From assembly GCF_023715655.1 (NCBI RefSeq), contig NZ_JAMBON010000002.1:124001-188000 (forward strand): DNA of 64,000 nt. The letters are read 5' to 3'. The notes under the pieces were generated by a model that saw nothing but the letters and a program-made list of their open reading frames with translations, was not told where the DNA came from and made no database searches. Below, piece by piece: positions 45,992-54,973 of the stretch. The stretch comes from Oceanobacillus luteolus. Its GTDB lineage: Bacteria; Bacillota; Bacilli; Bacillales; Amphibacillaceae. Numbering within the stretch: position 1 is the stretch's first letter; each line of letters starts with the position of its first letter. Both the position numbers and the translations under genes were made by a program.

Positions 45992-46214
45992 AAAATACTT
46001 GTTCTATTTCTTTGACGCCAGGAACTTCTGCCATTAATGCTCGTTCTATTCCTGCTTTTAATGTAATGGTTGAACTTGGACAGTTACCGCAAGCACCCAT
46101 CAATCGGAGCATAACAATGCCATCCTCATCCACATCTATTAATTCAACATCGCCACCGTCACGTAATAAAAATGGGCGCAATTTGTTTAATACTTCTTGA
46201 ACTTGCTCGTGCAT
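45990..46214 (-). CDS. yutI: NifU-like Fe-S carrier YutI (Nfu)
   Basis: A 74-residue Nfu domain, the whole of the NifU C-terminal module. [16 protein letters not shown] and the cluster-binding CGNC (Cys42 and Cys45, in [13 protein letters not shown]) are diagnostic. It carries Fe-S clusters from the Suf scaffold to client proteins. Single gene, divergent from erpA/yutM. AAAGGGG precedes the ATG. Confidence 0.92.
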   Translation of the reverse strand: MHEQVQEVLNKLRPFLLRDGGDVELIDVDEDGIVMLRLMGACGNCPSSTITLKAGIERALMAEVPGVKEIEQVF

Positions 46215-46394
46215 AAACCATTTCCCCTTTCGTATCCCTAGTATAAAACGATTGGATTAAAAAATCTATGGTAATTTTATTCTTTATATGAGTTAATTAT
46301 ATTGTACCTTTGCTCATTGATTTTGTAAAATGAAAGAAACTATTGTATCAGAAATCTTAGTGAAAAGCATCGGCCAGATAATGAAGCAGATGGA

Positions 46395-46423
46395 TTGAAT
46401 TGGTTGCGAAGGCTTTGTATAAT
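46395..46423 (+). promoter_or_regulatory. Promoter of the A-type carrier gene
   Basis: TTGAAT (46395-46400), 17 bp, TATAAT (46418-46423), 35 bp before the ATG. Confidence 0.7.
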
Positions 46424-46458
46424 AAAAGATATTCAAGATTAGTTAGGGAGGTAATGAT

Positions 46459-46815
46459 ATGGTCATTACGTTGACAGATTCTGCAAGAGATCAGATCAAG
46501 GAAATGATGAAGGATGAACCAGAGGGAGCACGTCTTCGTTTTGGTATTCAAGGTGGGGGCTGCAGTGGCCTTTCGTACTCCTTAAGTTTCGATGAGCACG
46601 TGAATGAGGAATTGGATATAGTGGAAGAAATCAATGAAATACCAGTTGTTCTTTTTAGTCAAGATGTCCCAATCATTGAAGGAACAAAAATTGACTTCAA
46701 AGAGAACTTGATGGGTGGCGGCTTCTCCATAGATAATCCTAATGCTATTGTATCCTGTGGTTGCGGTTCTTCTTTCCGTCCAAAGGAATATGAGGGTCCA
46801 ATTGAAAAATGTTAG
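46459..46815 (+). CDS. yutM: A-type Fe-S carrier YutM (ErpA/IscA family)
   Basis: A 118-residue HesB/IscA-family protein. The three ligand Cys are present: Cys35 in GGGCSGLSY and Cys100/Cys102 in SCGCGSSF. It accepts and donates Fe-S clusters and works downstream of SufBCD. Adjacent to the Nfu gene, as in B. subtilis. GGGAGG before the ATG. Confidence 0.92.
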   Translation: MVITLTDSARDQIKEMMKDEPEGARLRFGIQGGGCSGLSYSLSFDEHVNEELDIVEEINEIPVVLFSQDVPIIEGTKIDFKENLMGGGFSIDNPNAIVSCGCGSSFRPKEYEGPIEKC

Positions 46816-46920
46816 TCCTCCTATTGGAACGAACGGGTGGCTCAAACAAGAAAGTCATCGTTAGATAGTATTAATTGATATCGAATTATTGGATAAGCCT
46901 AGTGCTGTAGGGTGAATAAC

Positions 46921-46959
46921 AAAAAGACAATCCACTAAGTGTAGGGATTGTCTTTTTTT
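46921..46959 (+). terminator. yutM terminator
   Basis: AAAAAGACAATCC / GGATTGTCTTTTTTT hairpin about 105 bp after the yutM stop. Between the two lies DNA with no recognisable gene. Confidence 0.85.
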
Positions 46960-47027
46960 ATATTGTGTTGGGCCTGGACAGGAATCGCCATTTCCAACAC
47001 AAGAGTAATAACGGAGCTACATCCTGA

Positions 47028-48020
47028 TTAAAACATCTCCATGTCCGTAGAGTGTCTCGGTTGGACGCGAGCTTTCGGATTCATATAACGCATAGCATTA
47101 TTAACCGCTGTAGGCCCTTCCCCGAAGCCGGTGACAATTAATTTCACCTTGCCATCATAGGTGGTCACATCTCCTGCTGCATAGATGCCAGGGATGTTTG
47201 TCTCCATTTTTGAGTTGACGACAATACTGTTTTTCTCTATTTTAATACCCCAGTCTTTAATTGGTCCTAGTGAAGAGATGAAACCATAATTACAGATGAT
47301 GTCGTCGACTTCTAATGTGATTTTATTTTCTCCTCTTACTTCTTGCAGTGTAATACTGTCAATTTTGTCTGAAGTCGTAATTGATTCAGCAGCGTATGGG
47401 GTAATCAATTCAACAGTAGAATTCTTCAATTGCTCTACACTTGATTCATGAGCACGGAATTGATCTCTTCTATGCACTAAGGTTACGCTTTTAGCAATAT
47501 CCTTAAGCATTAAAGCCCAATCTACTGCAGAATCTCCACCTCCAAGAAGTACAACATTTTTATCTGTAAATTGTTTTAAATCTGTTACATGGTAATGTAA
47601 ATTAATACCTTCGAAATCTTCACTATTATCGATGTTTAATCGCCTTGGAGTGAAAGCTCCATTACCAGCTGTAATGATGATTGTCTTAGAAAGATGAACT
47701 TGACCATTCTCTCCGATAAGTTTGAAGCTGCCGTCTTCTTGTTTTTCAACCTTTTCAATCGCTTCATCTAAAATAATGGTAGGATTAAAAAACTCTACTT
47801 GCTTTTCTAAGTTTTTAACAAGGTCTACAGCTTTAATTTTTGGAAAGCCAGCAACATCATATATGTACTTCTCTGGATAAAGGGCAGCGAGTTGCCCACC
47901 AGTTTGGGGTAAACTTTCAATAATCTTTACTTTAGCCTGGCGCATACCTCCATAGAAAGCAGTAAATAAACCTGCCGGTCCAGCGCCGATAATCGTTATA
48001 TCATAAAGTTCTTCAGACAA
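47028..48020 (-). CDS. yumC: Ferredoxin/flavodoxin-NADP reductase YumC
   Basis: A 330-residue thioredoxin-reductase-like FNR type 2. FAD motif [16 protein letters not shown] near residues 10-25, NADPH motif [17 protein letters not shown] near 155, and [34 protein letters not shown] near the end. The CxxC of thioredoxin reductases is absent, as expected for FNR. It reduces ferredoxin or flavodoxin, including for Fe-S and P450 partners. TTG start with GAGGGA upstream. Confidence 0.92.
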   Translation of the reverse strand: MSEELYDITIIGAGPAGLFTAFYGGMRQAKVKIIESLPQTGGQLAALYPEKYIYDVAGFPKIKAVDLVKNLEKQVEFFNPTIILDEAIEKVEKQEDGSFKLIGENGQVHLSKTIIITAGNGAFTPRRLNIDNSEDFEGINLHYHVTDLKQFTDKNVVLLGGGDSAVDWALMLKDIAKSVTLVHRRDQFRAHESSVEQLKNSTVELITPYAAESITTSDKIDSITLQEVRGENKITLEVDDIICNYGFISSLGPIKDWGIKIEKNSIVVNSKMETNIPGIYAAGDVTTYDGKVKLIVTGFGEGPTAVNNAMRYMNPKARVQPRHSTDMEMF

Positions 48021-48142
48021 CGGAATTCCCTCTTTCCTTATCTAATATTGTCAACAATCCTATCCTACCATAAAACAAACCTGATTATATACTAACAAGC
48101 TCAATTTTTCATTCCATAAAAATCTAGTAATATTACAAAAAC

Positions 48143-48182
48143 GTAACAAAGCATGTTATTTTTGTTACAAATATGTTATAAT
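48143..48182 (+). promoter_or_regulatory. Promoter and palindromic operator of yumB
   Basis: An 8-bp inverted repeat GTAACAAA-10 nt-TTTGTTAC (48143-48168) overlaps a TGTTAT-17-TATAAT promoter (48154-48182). It does not fit a GlnR/TnrA box (spacing one short) nor the Rex consensus closely. The binding regulator is unknown. Confidence 0.5.
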
Positions 48183-48263
48183 CTACTGATGTAATTGGTA
48201 CAGTATAAATAGCCACTGGGACAACAAGAAGACAAAAGCAAAAATGGCTAATGGAGTGTTAAC

Positions 48264-49484
48264 ATGTATAAACCACAAATTGTAATTCTAGGGGCGGGCT
48301 ATAGCGGCTTAATGACTGCAACTAAGTTACAGAAAATATTGCATCGGAATGAAGCTGATATTACATTAGTGAACATAAATGATTATCACTATCAGACATC
48401 CTGGTTGCATGAAACTGCAGCTGGTACTTTAAAACCTGAAAGGACAATCATACCTATCAGGGATGTTATAAACCAAGAAAAAATCAATCTCGTAATTGAT
48501 GAAGTAGTGATGATCAAAGAAAAAGAGAAAATAGTAAAGTTAAAGAACCGTGAACTCTCTTATGATATTTTAGTGATAGGTTTAGGTTTTGAAGCGGAAG
48601 CTATTACAAATCCTAATTTGAACGATCATATATTTCCTATAGGGAACCTAAATAATGCCAGGGTTCTTAGAGAGCACCTGGAGTATAACTTTGCGAAGTA
48701 TGCAAACGAAGAAAAGAAAAACCAAGCGAGACTAAATATTGTGATTGCTGGTGGAGGATTTACAGGTGTTGGCTACGCTGGAGAATTGGTGGACCGAATT
48801 CCAGACTTGAGTAAGGAATATGGTGTGGATCGCACTCAAGTCCGGGTGATTTTAGTAGAATGTGAATCTACTATCCTACCAGGTTTCCATAATGAATTCA
48901 TTAACTATGCAATGAATTCATTGGAATCCCGAGGTGTTGAATTTGTTACAGATGCTGAAATTATAGAGACTAAAGAAGATCGTGTCGTATATGAGAAGTT
49001 AGGTAAACGGATTGAATTGCCGACCAAAACCGTTGTATGGGCTGGAGGAGTGCGTGGGAATTCCCTTCTTGAAGAGTCAGGCATCCCTACAAACAATGGC
49101 AAAGTAGAAGTAGAAAACAATCTACGTGTCCCAGATAATGAAGCAATATATGTAGTAGGGGACTGTGCCAATATACGTAATCCGGAAACCGGACGACTAT
49201 ATCCGGCAAATGCAGAAATCGCCATTGCCTCAGCGGAAACAGCTGCTGAAAATATCAAAGCACAGATTAATGGGGAAGCCCTCATTCCTTTCCAATTAAA
49301 TAATAAAACGGTGATTGCTTCACTTGGTACATCAGATGGTGTGGCAGTATCGTTAAACGGCAGGAATAGTTTTGGCTGGAAAGCTAATCTAATGAAAAAA
49401 ATATGCTTAAATCGTTACTTACTCAGGCTCGGCGGGATTCATCTCTTACTTAAAAAAGGCCGGTTCAACTTCTTCCAAGCGTAA
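48264..49484 (+). CDS. yumB: Type II NADH dehydrogenase-like flavoprotein YumB
   Basis: A 406-residue single-subunit NADH dehydrogenase homologue, the same length as B. subtilis YumB. FAD motif ILGAGYSGLMTATKL at the start, second Rossmann motif NIVIAGGGFTGVGYAGEL, and NEAIYVVGDCANIRNPETGR. The C-terminal part ends LRLGGIHLLLKKGRF, which would attach to the membrane. It passes electrons from NADH to menaquinone without proton pumping. Upstream there is an operator-like palindrome. Confidence 0.9.
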   Translation: MYKPQIVILGAGYSGLMTATKLQKILHRNEADITLVNINDYHYQTSWLHETAAGTLKPERTIIPIRDVINQEKINLVIDEVVMIKEKEKIVKLKNRELSYDILVIGLGFEAEAITNPNLNDHIFPIGNLNNARVLREHLEYNFAKYANEEKKNQARLNIVIAGGGFTGVGYAGELVDRIPDLSKEYGVDRTQVRVILVECESTILPGFHNEFINYAMNSLESRGVEFVTDAEIIETKEDRVVYEKLGKRIELPTKTVVWAGGVRGNSLLEESGIPTNNGKVEVENNLRVPDNEAIYVVGDCANIRNPETGRLYPANAEIAIASAETAAENIKAQINGEALIPFQLNNKTVIASLGTSDGVAVSLNGRNSFGWKANLMKKICLNRYLLRLGGIHLLLKKGRFNFFQA

Positions 49485-49636
49485 AAGCAGGAAGGTTGTT
49501 TATCTTTGCTTTTCTATTTATTTGTTATAAAATAGGCGTGGATATTATGTTCCATGAACGAAAACTATCATTCTGGAGACAATAGTCAACGGAGTGAATG
49601 TTTAATTGATTTAACGAAGCGAAGGGAGCCACACCA

Positions 49637-49948
49637 TTGATACAGCTAGTAGTTTCTGTTCTACTTTATTTTGTAATATTCTTCGGGATTGCTTTTATTT
49701 TAAATATGCTTTTACGGAGTACTTGGTTAATGTCTTTCCTTTATCCTGTTATAGCAATAATTATTATTGATGGGATTTCAACTTTTGATTACTTGACCAA
49801 TACGAGTGAGTCTTTTCAAGTACTGGGTGATAGGTTAGCTTCTTTACAGGTTGCCGACTATATCATTATGGGTTCCGGACTTGCCGGTACAATCGTTTCG
49901 GGGATCACCATCCGAATTTTGCGTAAGAGTGGATATCGAATGTTTTAG
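49637..49948 (+). CDS. yuiB: YuiB-like small membrane protein
   Basis: A 103-residue protein with three hydrophobic helices, similar in length and location (after yumB) to B. subtilis YuiB, a protein of unknown function. Starts at TTG with GAAGGGAG 9 bp upstream. Followed by a terminator shared with the convergent sigma-54 activator gene. Confidence 0.8.
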   Translation: MIQLVVSVLLYFVIFFGIAFILNMLLRSTWLMSFLYPVIAIIIIDGISTFDYLTNTSESFQVLGDRLASLQVADYIIMGSGLAGTIVSGITIRILRKSGYRMF

Positions 49949-49962
49949 AGCTCAATGATATG

Positions 49963-49996
49963 AATAGCAGACCAAATTATTGGTCTGCTATTTTAT
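49963..49996. terminator. Terminator between yuiB and the activator gene
   Basis: AATAGCAGACC / GGTCTGCTATT, 11-bp perfect stem with an AT-rich loop; reaches the stop of the convergent gene. Confidence 0.85.
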
Positions 49997-51358
49997 TTGA
50001 TACTTTTGTAGTTTGTTATAAAGAGTCACCCGCGAGATACCAAGTCTTCGAGCTGCGTCTGATTTATTTCCATTTGTTTGACGTAAAGTTTCTTCAATTA
50101 ATACTTTTTCAATAGAATCTTTCTCATCTGATAGAGACGAGCTTTTATCATCATCACTTATTTGTGAAGAGGGGATGAGATCAGGGAAGTAATTCAATAA
50201 ATCATCACTTTCAATTTGGGATTTGTCACAGAGTATGACCAACCTTTCCATCATATTTTTAAGTTCTCGTACATTACCAGGCCATTCATAAGACAAAAGA
50301 ATTTGCATGGCACTATGATGGAGCACGGGTGTTGGTAATTGATATTTTAAAGCAAACTGTTCGAGAAATAAATCTGTCAAGCTTGGAATATCATCCAAGC
50401 GGTCACGTAATGGCGGCATGGTGAGTTGGATGACATTCACTCTGTAATATAGATCGGCACGGAAATTATTCTCAACCATCATCGTCGTAAGATCTTGGTT
50501 GGTAGCAGCAATAATACGTACATTCACTTCACGACCGATGGAATCACCTATCCGATAAATACGGTTTTCTTGCAGCACCCGCAGCAATTTTACTTGCATG
50601 TCCAACGGAAGCTCACCAATCTCATCGAGAAATAACGTTCCTCCATCTGCCATTTCAATTTTCCCTGCTTTCCCTTCCTTCGATGCCCCGGTAAAAGAAC
50701 CCGCTTCATAACCGAAAAGTTCGCTCTCAAATAGGGCAGGGGGGATGGCTCCACAGTTAACTGGGATAAACGGTTTGTCGGCTCGAGAGCTCGCTTCATG
50801 AATCGCTTGTGCACATACTTCTTTTCCGGTACCGCTTTCACCGAGAATTAAAGTGGTTGCATCGGTTTTTGCAGCCTTTACAGCAATTTGAATGGTATCT
50901 AAAAGAGCGGTGCTCCGACCTTTTAACTTGGCAAAAGGGGATTCTTCGTTCACTTGTTTGACTTTCTTTCTTAGTTCATCCAATTCCATCGAAGTTGTTT
51001 CCAAGTTATTGCTCAATCGTACAATTTGTGTAATATCTCTCTCTACAGAGACAGCACCAATTAATTCTCCGCTATTATTAAAAATTGGGGTAGTGTTAAT
51101 GACCACGTGTTTATCTTCTCTGGGACGGTGATAGATATTCTTCACTTGTTCTTTCGTTTCTAGTACTTTCAAAACCATGAGATCTTCTTCCTTAAAGAAA
51201 TCAGTAATCGATTGATTAATTATTTCTTCTTTTGATATGTTAAAAGTGGCAACGGCAGCATCATTCCAATATAAAACAATTTTATCACGATTAATCACTG
51301 TTATTGCATCATCTTCTGTCGAAAGAACTGTTTCTAAAATCAACTGATTTACATTCAA
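49988..51358 (-). CDS. Sigma-54-dependent PAS-AAA+ activator of proline catabolism (PutR/RocR-like)
   Basis: About 456 residues. An N-terminal PAS domain (about 5-115), a short coiled-coil linker, an AAA+ domain with Walker A GESGTGKE, GSFTGA (a variant of the sigma-54 contact motif GAFTGA), Walker B GGTLFLDEIGEL and R-finger region, and a C-terminal Fis-type HTH ending GNKSDAARRLGISRVTLYNKLQKY. It is divergent from proline dehydrogenase and putP, which has a sigma-54 promoter. It probably senses proline or a related signal. TTG start at 51358, 10 bp after GGGAGG. Confidence 0.85.
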   Translation of the reverse strand: MNVNQLILETVLSTEDDAITVINRDKIVLYWNDAAVATFNISKEEIINQSITDFFKEEDLMVLKVLETKEQVKNIYHRPREDKHVVINTTPIFNNSGELIGAVSVERDITQIVRLSNNLETTSMELDELRKKVKQVNEESPFAKLKGRSTALLDTIQIAVKAAKTDATTLILGESGTGKEVCAQAIHEASSRADKPFIPVNCGAIPPALFESELFGYEAGSFTGASKEGKAGKIEMADGGTLFLDEIGELPLDMQVKLLRVLQENRIYRIGDSIGREVNVRIIAATNQDLTTMMVENNFRADLYYRVNVIQLTMPPLRDRLDDIPSLTDLFLEQFALKYQLPTPVLHHSAMQILLSYEWPGNVRELKNMMERLVILCDKSQIESDDLLNYFPDLIPSSQISDDDKSSSLSDEKDSIEKVLIEETLRQTNGNKSDAARRLGISRVTLYNKLQKYQIK

Positions 51359-51389
51359 CCAATTCGTACCTCCCAAACTGTAAAGTAGT

Positions 51390-51443
51390 TGTACAATAAT
51401 TGTACAGATTATTTACACTTGTGTAAATGATAGCGTGTACAAT
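51390..51443. promoter_or_regulatory. Candidate enhancer (UAS) of the sigma-54 activator
   Basis: Two back-to-back perfect palindromes: TGTACAAT-A-ATTGTACA (51390-51406) and ATTTACAC-TT-GTGTAAAT (51411-51428), plus a third TGTACAAT (51436-51443). They lie about 125-175 bp upstream of the expected transcription start and just before the activator gene, as for RocR-type enhancers. Autoregulation is possible. Confidence 0.72.
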
Positions 51444-51536
51444 TGTCGTTAACTAAAACTCATATAAAAATAATTTCGTATGAAAGGGCATTCATACGAA
51501 GCAATTTCGGAATTAAGATGAATCTCTCCTCTTGAT

Positions 51537-51553
51537 TTGGCATGGTTTTTGCT
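51537..51553 (+). promoter_or_regulatory. Sigma-54 (-24/-12) promoter of proline dehydrogenase
   Basis: TTGGCATGGTTTTTGCT fits the consensus TTGGCACG-N4-TTGCT with the essential GG (51539-51540) and GC (51551-51552) exactly 10 bp apart. Transcription should start near 51564. The rest of the 150-bp leader up to the gene shows no other strong feature. Confidence 0.88.
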
Positions 51554-51715
51554 ATAATAATAGTAAGTGCAGTAGCAGAAGTTACAGATTAAATCACAAT
51601 CTGGAAACTATCGCAAATAAATGTAAGCACTTTCAATGATGCGAATTATCTCAACACTGTAACAGCTGCTAGAATTGGCACACCTTCAAGAGTAACTCAA
51701 AAAGGAGAATGTATC

Positions 51716-52723
51716 ATGGCTAACTTAACTCGTGACTTTTTTATTGCACTATCAAATAGTGAATTTCTTAATGAAAATGCACGTAAATGGGGATTCCGTT
51801 TAGGTGCGGAAAAATTTGTTGCTGGTACCGACATCTATGCTGCTGCAAAGAAAGTCCGGGAATTGAATCAGCACGGTATCACCGTCACATTGGATAATTT
51901 AGGGGAATTTGTATATGACCGTGAGGAGGCTATTGAGGCGAAAAATCAGATCCTTAACGTAATTGAACAAATTCATGAGCTAGAACTCGATAGTCATATT
52001 TCTGTTAAACTTACACAAATCGGACTTGATATTGACAAGGACTTTTGCTTGGAAAATATGAGGGATATTGTAGCTAAGGCAAATGAAAATCATATATTTG
52101 TCAATATCGATATGGAAAAATTTGTGCATTATCAACCTACTTTGGATCTGTTGAAGGAGCTTCGTAAAGAATACAAAAACGTTGGAACTGTTTTACAAAC
52201 TTATTTATATCGTACCGAAGAAGATTTGAAAGAATTAAAGGATGTCAGATTACGAATTGTAAAAGGGGCTTATAAAGAGTCCGAAGATGTCGCTTATCAA
52301 ACCAAAGAAGAAATTGATGCCAACTTTATCAAAGTAGTGAAAGAACGACTGCAAGGAGAAGCTTTCACATCAATTGCAACACATGACCATCATATTATTA
52401 ATCAAGTGAAAAAATATGTTGAGGAGAACAACATAAATAAAGATAAGTTTGAATTTCAAATGCTATATGGTTTCCGTACAGAGATGCAATATGCTTTGGC
52501 GGAAGAGGGATACCGTTTCTGTACGTATATTCCATTCGGCAATGATTGGTTCGGATACTTCATGCGTCGGTTGGCTGAGCGTCCGCAAAATATGAATCTA
52601 GTATTGAAGGATACCTTCTACACGAAGGAAAATACGCTCAAAAAAGGACCGGTCGTTGCAGGTGTTGCAGGGATTGCAGCGATTACATTTCTCGTAGGAA
52701 GAAAAAAAGCAAGAAATAAATAA
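51716..52723 (+). CDS. Proline dehydrogenase with C-terminal hydrophobic tail
   Basis: A 335-residue monofunctional FAD-dependent proline dehydrogenase (PutB/FadM type). Barrel segments such as HISVKLTQIGLDID, RIVKGAYKES and the C-terminal RLAERPQN substrate-binding helix are present. It oxidises proline to pyrroline-5-carboxylate. It is about 30 residues longer than B. subtilis PutB/FadM, ending in a glycine-rich hydrophobic helix with a basic end (residues about 313-335), a likely membrane tail. AAAGGAG before the ATG. No pyrroline-5-carboxylate dehydrogenase gene is in the window. Confidence 0.9.
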   Translation: MANLTRDFFIALSNSEFLNENARKWGFRLGAEKFVAGTDIYAAAKKVRELNQHGITVTLDNLGEFVYDREEAIEAKNQILNVIEQIHELELDSHISVKLTQIGLDIDKDFCLENMRDIVAKANENHIFVNIDMEKFVHYQPTLDLLKELRKEYKNVGTVLQTYLYRTEEDLKELKDVRLRIVKGAYKESEDVAYQTKEEIDANFIKVVKERLQGEAFTSIATHDHHIINQVKKYVEENNINKDKFEFQMLYGFRTEMQYALAEEGYRFCTYIPFGNDWFGYFMRRLAERPQNMNLVLKDTFYTKENTLKKGPVVAGVAGIAAITFLVGRKKARNK

Positions 52724-52761
52724 ACAAAGATAAAGGATTATTTTAATGATGAAATATCGAT

Positions 52762-52786
52762 AAAAGCTCGAGATTCGAGCTTTTTA
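52762..52786 (+). terminator. Weak terminator between proline dehydrogenase and putP
   Basis: AAAGCTCGA-GAT-TCGAGCTTT followed by a few T. It may allow partial read-through into putP. Confidence 0.6.
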
Positions 52787-52816
52787 AATATAATTTAATA
52801 AGGGGAGATGGAAAGG

Positions 52817-54298
52817 ATGTCGGATTATACGTATCAGTTAATGGCAATCATATTATATTTCATATGTATGGTATTGATTGGTCTCTTTGGATTCTCAAAG
52901 ACAAAAAACTTAGGTGACTACATGCTCGGTGGGCGTCAGTTAGGTCCCGTTGCATCTGCTATGAGTGCAGGTGCCTCGGACATGTCTCAGTGGTTGTTAA
53001 TGGGTCTTCCTGGCGCTTTGTATGTAGCTGGTTTAGTAGAAATATGGATGCCGATAGCGCTCGCTGCTGGAACATGGTTGAATTGGAAAATCGTTGCACC
53101 AAGACTTCGTACGTACACACAAGTGGCAAATAATTCGATTACAATTCCGAGTTTCTTGGATAATCGATTTAAAGATAATGCTAAGATATTACGAGTAGTT
53201 TCCGGGCTTATTATTTTACTTTATTTTACTTTCTATGTTTCATCTGGAATGGTTGCTGGTGGGGTCTTCTTCGAAAGTGCATTTGATTATAAATATCAAA
53301 CTGGACTTATGATTGTTGGTGGTGTAACTATTCTTTACACTTTCATAGGCGGATTCTTAGCGGTTAGTTACACTGATGTTGTTCAAGGTACCATGATGTT
53401 TTTAGCCCTTATACTAGTTCCTATATTTGGAATTCTAGCCACCGGAGGATTTGGAGAAATGACGGCAAGTGCAATGGAATTTAATCCTGATGCTTTTAGT
53501 ATCGTATCTGGGACCACTTTCCTGGGAGTCATTTCGTTACTTGCTTGGGGATTAGGTTACTTTGGACAACCACATATCATCATTAGATTCATGGCGATCA
53601 AATCAGCTAAAGAAACAAAGGCAGCACGGAGAATTGGTTTTGGTTGGGTTACATTATCACTGGGAGGAGCAGTACTTACAGGCCTGGTTGGATCAGCTTA
53701 CTTCCAACAAAATCCAGAAATCACTTTAAGTAATCCTGAAGCGGTATTTCTTTCATTAGGACAGATTCTGTTCCACCCATTTATTGCAGGGTTGATGTTG
53801 GCTGCAGTTCTCGCAGCTATAATGAGTACAGTTTCTTCTCAGCTTCTTGTTTCATCCTCAGCTCTGGTTGAGGATATTTATAAGACGGTTTTCAAAAAAG
53901 AAGCGAGTGATAAGTTTTATGTAAATATGGGAAGGCTAGCCGTATTATTCATTTCAGCGATTGCCATCTACTTTGCTTGGGAACAAAACGATACCATTTT
54001 AGGACTTGTGAAATTCGCTTGGGCAGGGTTCGGCGCCTCCTTTGGTCCGGTAATCCTTATGTCCTTGTATTGGAAGAAGTTTACAAGCTCTGGTGCACTT
54101 TGGGCAATGATTGTCGGTGCGATTACAGTATTCATTTGGGGTAACACTCCATTAAAAAATTATTTATATGAAATTGTACCTGGTTTTATATTAGCCTTAA
54201 TTGTTGGATGTGTAGTAAGCAAGCTGACATACAAGCACAATCCAGAAGTAGAGGAAGAGTTTGATGAAGCAGTAAGACTTGCAAAATTTGAGGACTGA
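52817..54298 (+). CDS. putP: Sodium/proline symporter PutP
   Basis: A 493-residue SSS-family symporter with about 13 helices. LGDYMLGGRQLGPVASAMSAGASDMSQWLLMGLPG contains the sodium and proline site of PutP, and GLGYFGQPHIIIRFMAIKS is a further signature. It takes up proline with Na+ for catabolism, next to proline dehydrogenase. The ATG at 52817 is 9 bp from GGGGAG; the ATG at 52808 is too close. Terminator follows. Confidence 0.93.
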   Translation: MSDYTYQLMAIILYFICMVLIGLFGFSKTKNLGDYMLGGRQLGPVASAMSAGASDMSQWLLMGLPGALYVAGLVEIWMPIALAAGTWLNWKIVAPRLRTYTQVANNSITIPSFLDNRFKDNAKILRVVSGLIILLYFTFYVSSGMVAGGVFFESAFDYKYQTGLMIVGGVTILYTFIGGFLAVSYTDVVQGTMMFLALILVPIFGILATGGFGEMTASAMEFNPDAFSIVSGTTFLGVISLLAWGLGYFGQPHIIIRFMAIKSAKETKAARRIGFGWVTLSLGGAVLTGLVGSAYFQQNPEITLSNPEAVFLSLGQILFHPFIAGLMLAAVLAAIMSTVSSQLLVSSSALVEDIYKTVFKKEASDKFYVNMGRLAVLFISAIAIYFAWEQNDTILGLVKFAWAGFGASFGPVILMSLYWKKFTSSGALWAMIVGAITVFIWGNTPLKNYLYEIVPGFILALIVGCVVSKLTYKHNPEVEEEFDEAVRLAKFED

Positions 54299-54307
54299 TT
54301 ATCACTT

Positions 54308-54340
54308 AAAAGAGTGAGCATAAATGTTCACTCTTTTTTC
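54308..54340 (+). terminator. putP terminator
   Basis: AAGAGTGA / TCACTCTT stem with T6 tail, about 11 bp after the stop. Confidence 0.85.
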
Positions 54341-54385
54341 TTATTCATGTATGTTATTAATAAAAAAGAAGTAGAGAGTGATTGA

Positions 54386-54860
54386 ATGAAGAAAACAAAT
54401 GTCCATCGGCTGCTCGACAAAAGAAAGATAGATTATCAGATTCACGAATATCCTTGGACAGAGGAGAGATTGGATGCAAAAACTGCTGCAAGTCAGGCAC
54501 ATATTGATTTGGAAAAAGTATATAAAACTCTCGTAGCAGTTGGAGATAAAACAGGTACTCTTGTGGCTTGCATTAGAGCAGAAGATGAACTTGATCTTAA
54601 AGCACTTGCGAAACACAGCGGTAACAAAAAAAGTGGAAATGCTATTAATGAAAAATCTGGAAAAAACAACTGGCTACCTTCGCGGAGGTTGTTCACCTAT
54701 TGGAATGAAGAAAAGCTTTCCGACATTTATCGATGAGTCTGCAAAGAAATTAGAAACCATCGTTATTTCTGCCGGTGCACGTGGGAGTCAAGTAGAATTA
54801 TCTCCATATGATTTGGAACAACTCACAGGTGCTGTTTTTAAAAATCTAAAGGTGGATTAA
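54386..54860 (+). pseudogene. YbaK/EbsC-type Cys-tRNA(Pro) deacylase, frameshifted
   Basis: Two overlapping frames together encode one YbaK-family protein of about 158 residues. The first (from ATG 54386) covers the N-terminus to ELDLKALAKHSGNKK; the second supplies KKVEMLLMKNLEKTTGYLRGGCSPIGMKKSFPTFIDES and SAGARGSQVELSPYDLEQLTGA. The break is a run of seven A (54626-54632); six A would restore the frame. The first frame ends at 54736. This is a frameshift, a base-calling error in the homopolymer, or slippage; the sequence is otherwise well kept, which suggests a recent event or an error. Confidence 0.85.
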
Positions 54861-54909
54861 TTATAAGATTTTTACATGCTTGTTTTGCCGTAAACTATCA
54901 TACATTCAA

Positions 54910-54953
54910 AAATGTCCAGAACAATACAGTAATCTGTAATGTACTGGACATTT
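54910..54953. terminator. Bidirectional terminator after the ybaK-like gene
   Basis: AAATGTCCAG / CTGGACATTT with an inner TACAG-TAAT-CTGTA stem, between convergent genes. Confidence 0.8.
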
Positions 54954-54973
54954 CTAAGTTGAATCCAATTATT

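Noticed and set aside
48154-48169. GlnR/TnrA-like site upstream of yumB
   Set aside because: The half-sites are TGTTA and TTACA but the spacing is six, not seven, and the gene is not a nitrogen gene.
54620-54640. Programmed -1 ribosomal frameshift in the ybaK-like gene
   Set aside because: The second frame is +1 relative to the first, so a -1 shift on the A-run would not reach it.
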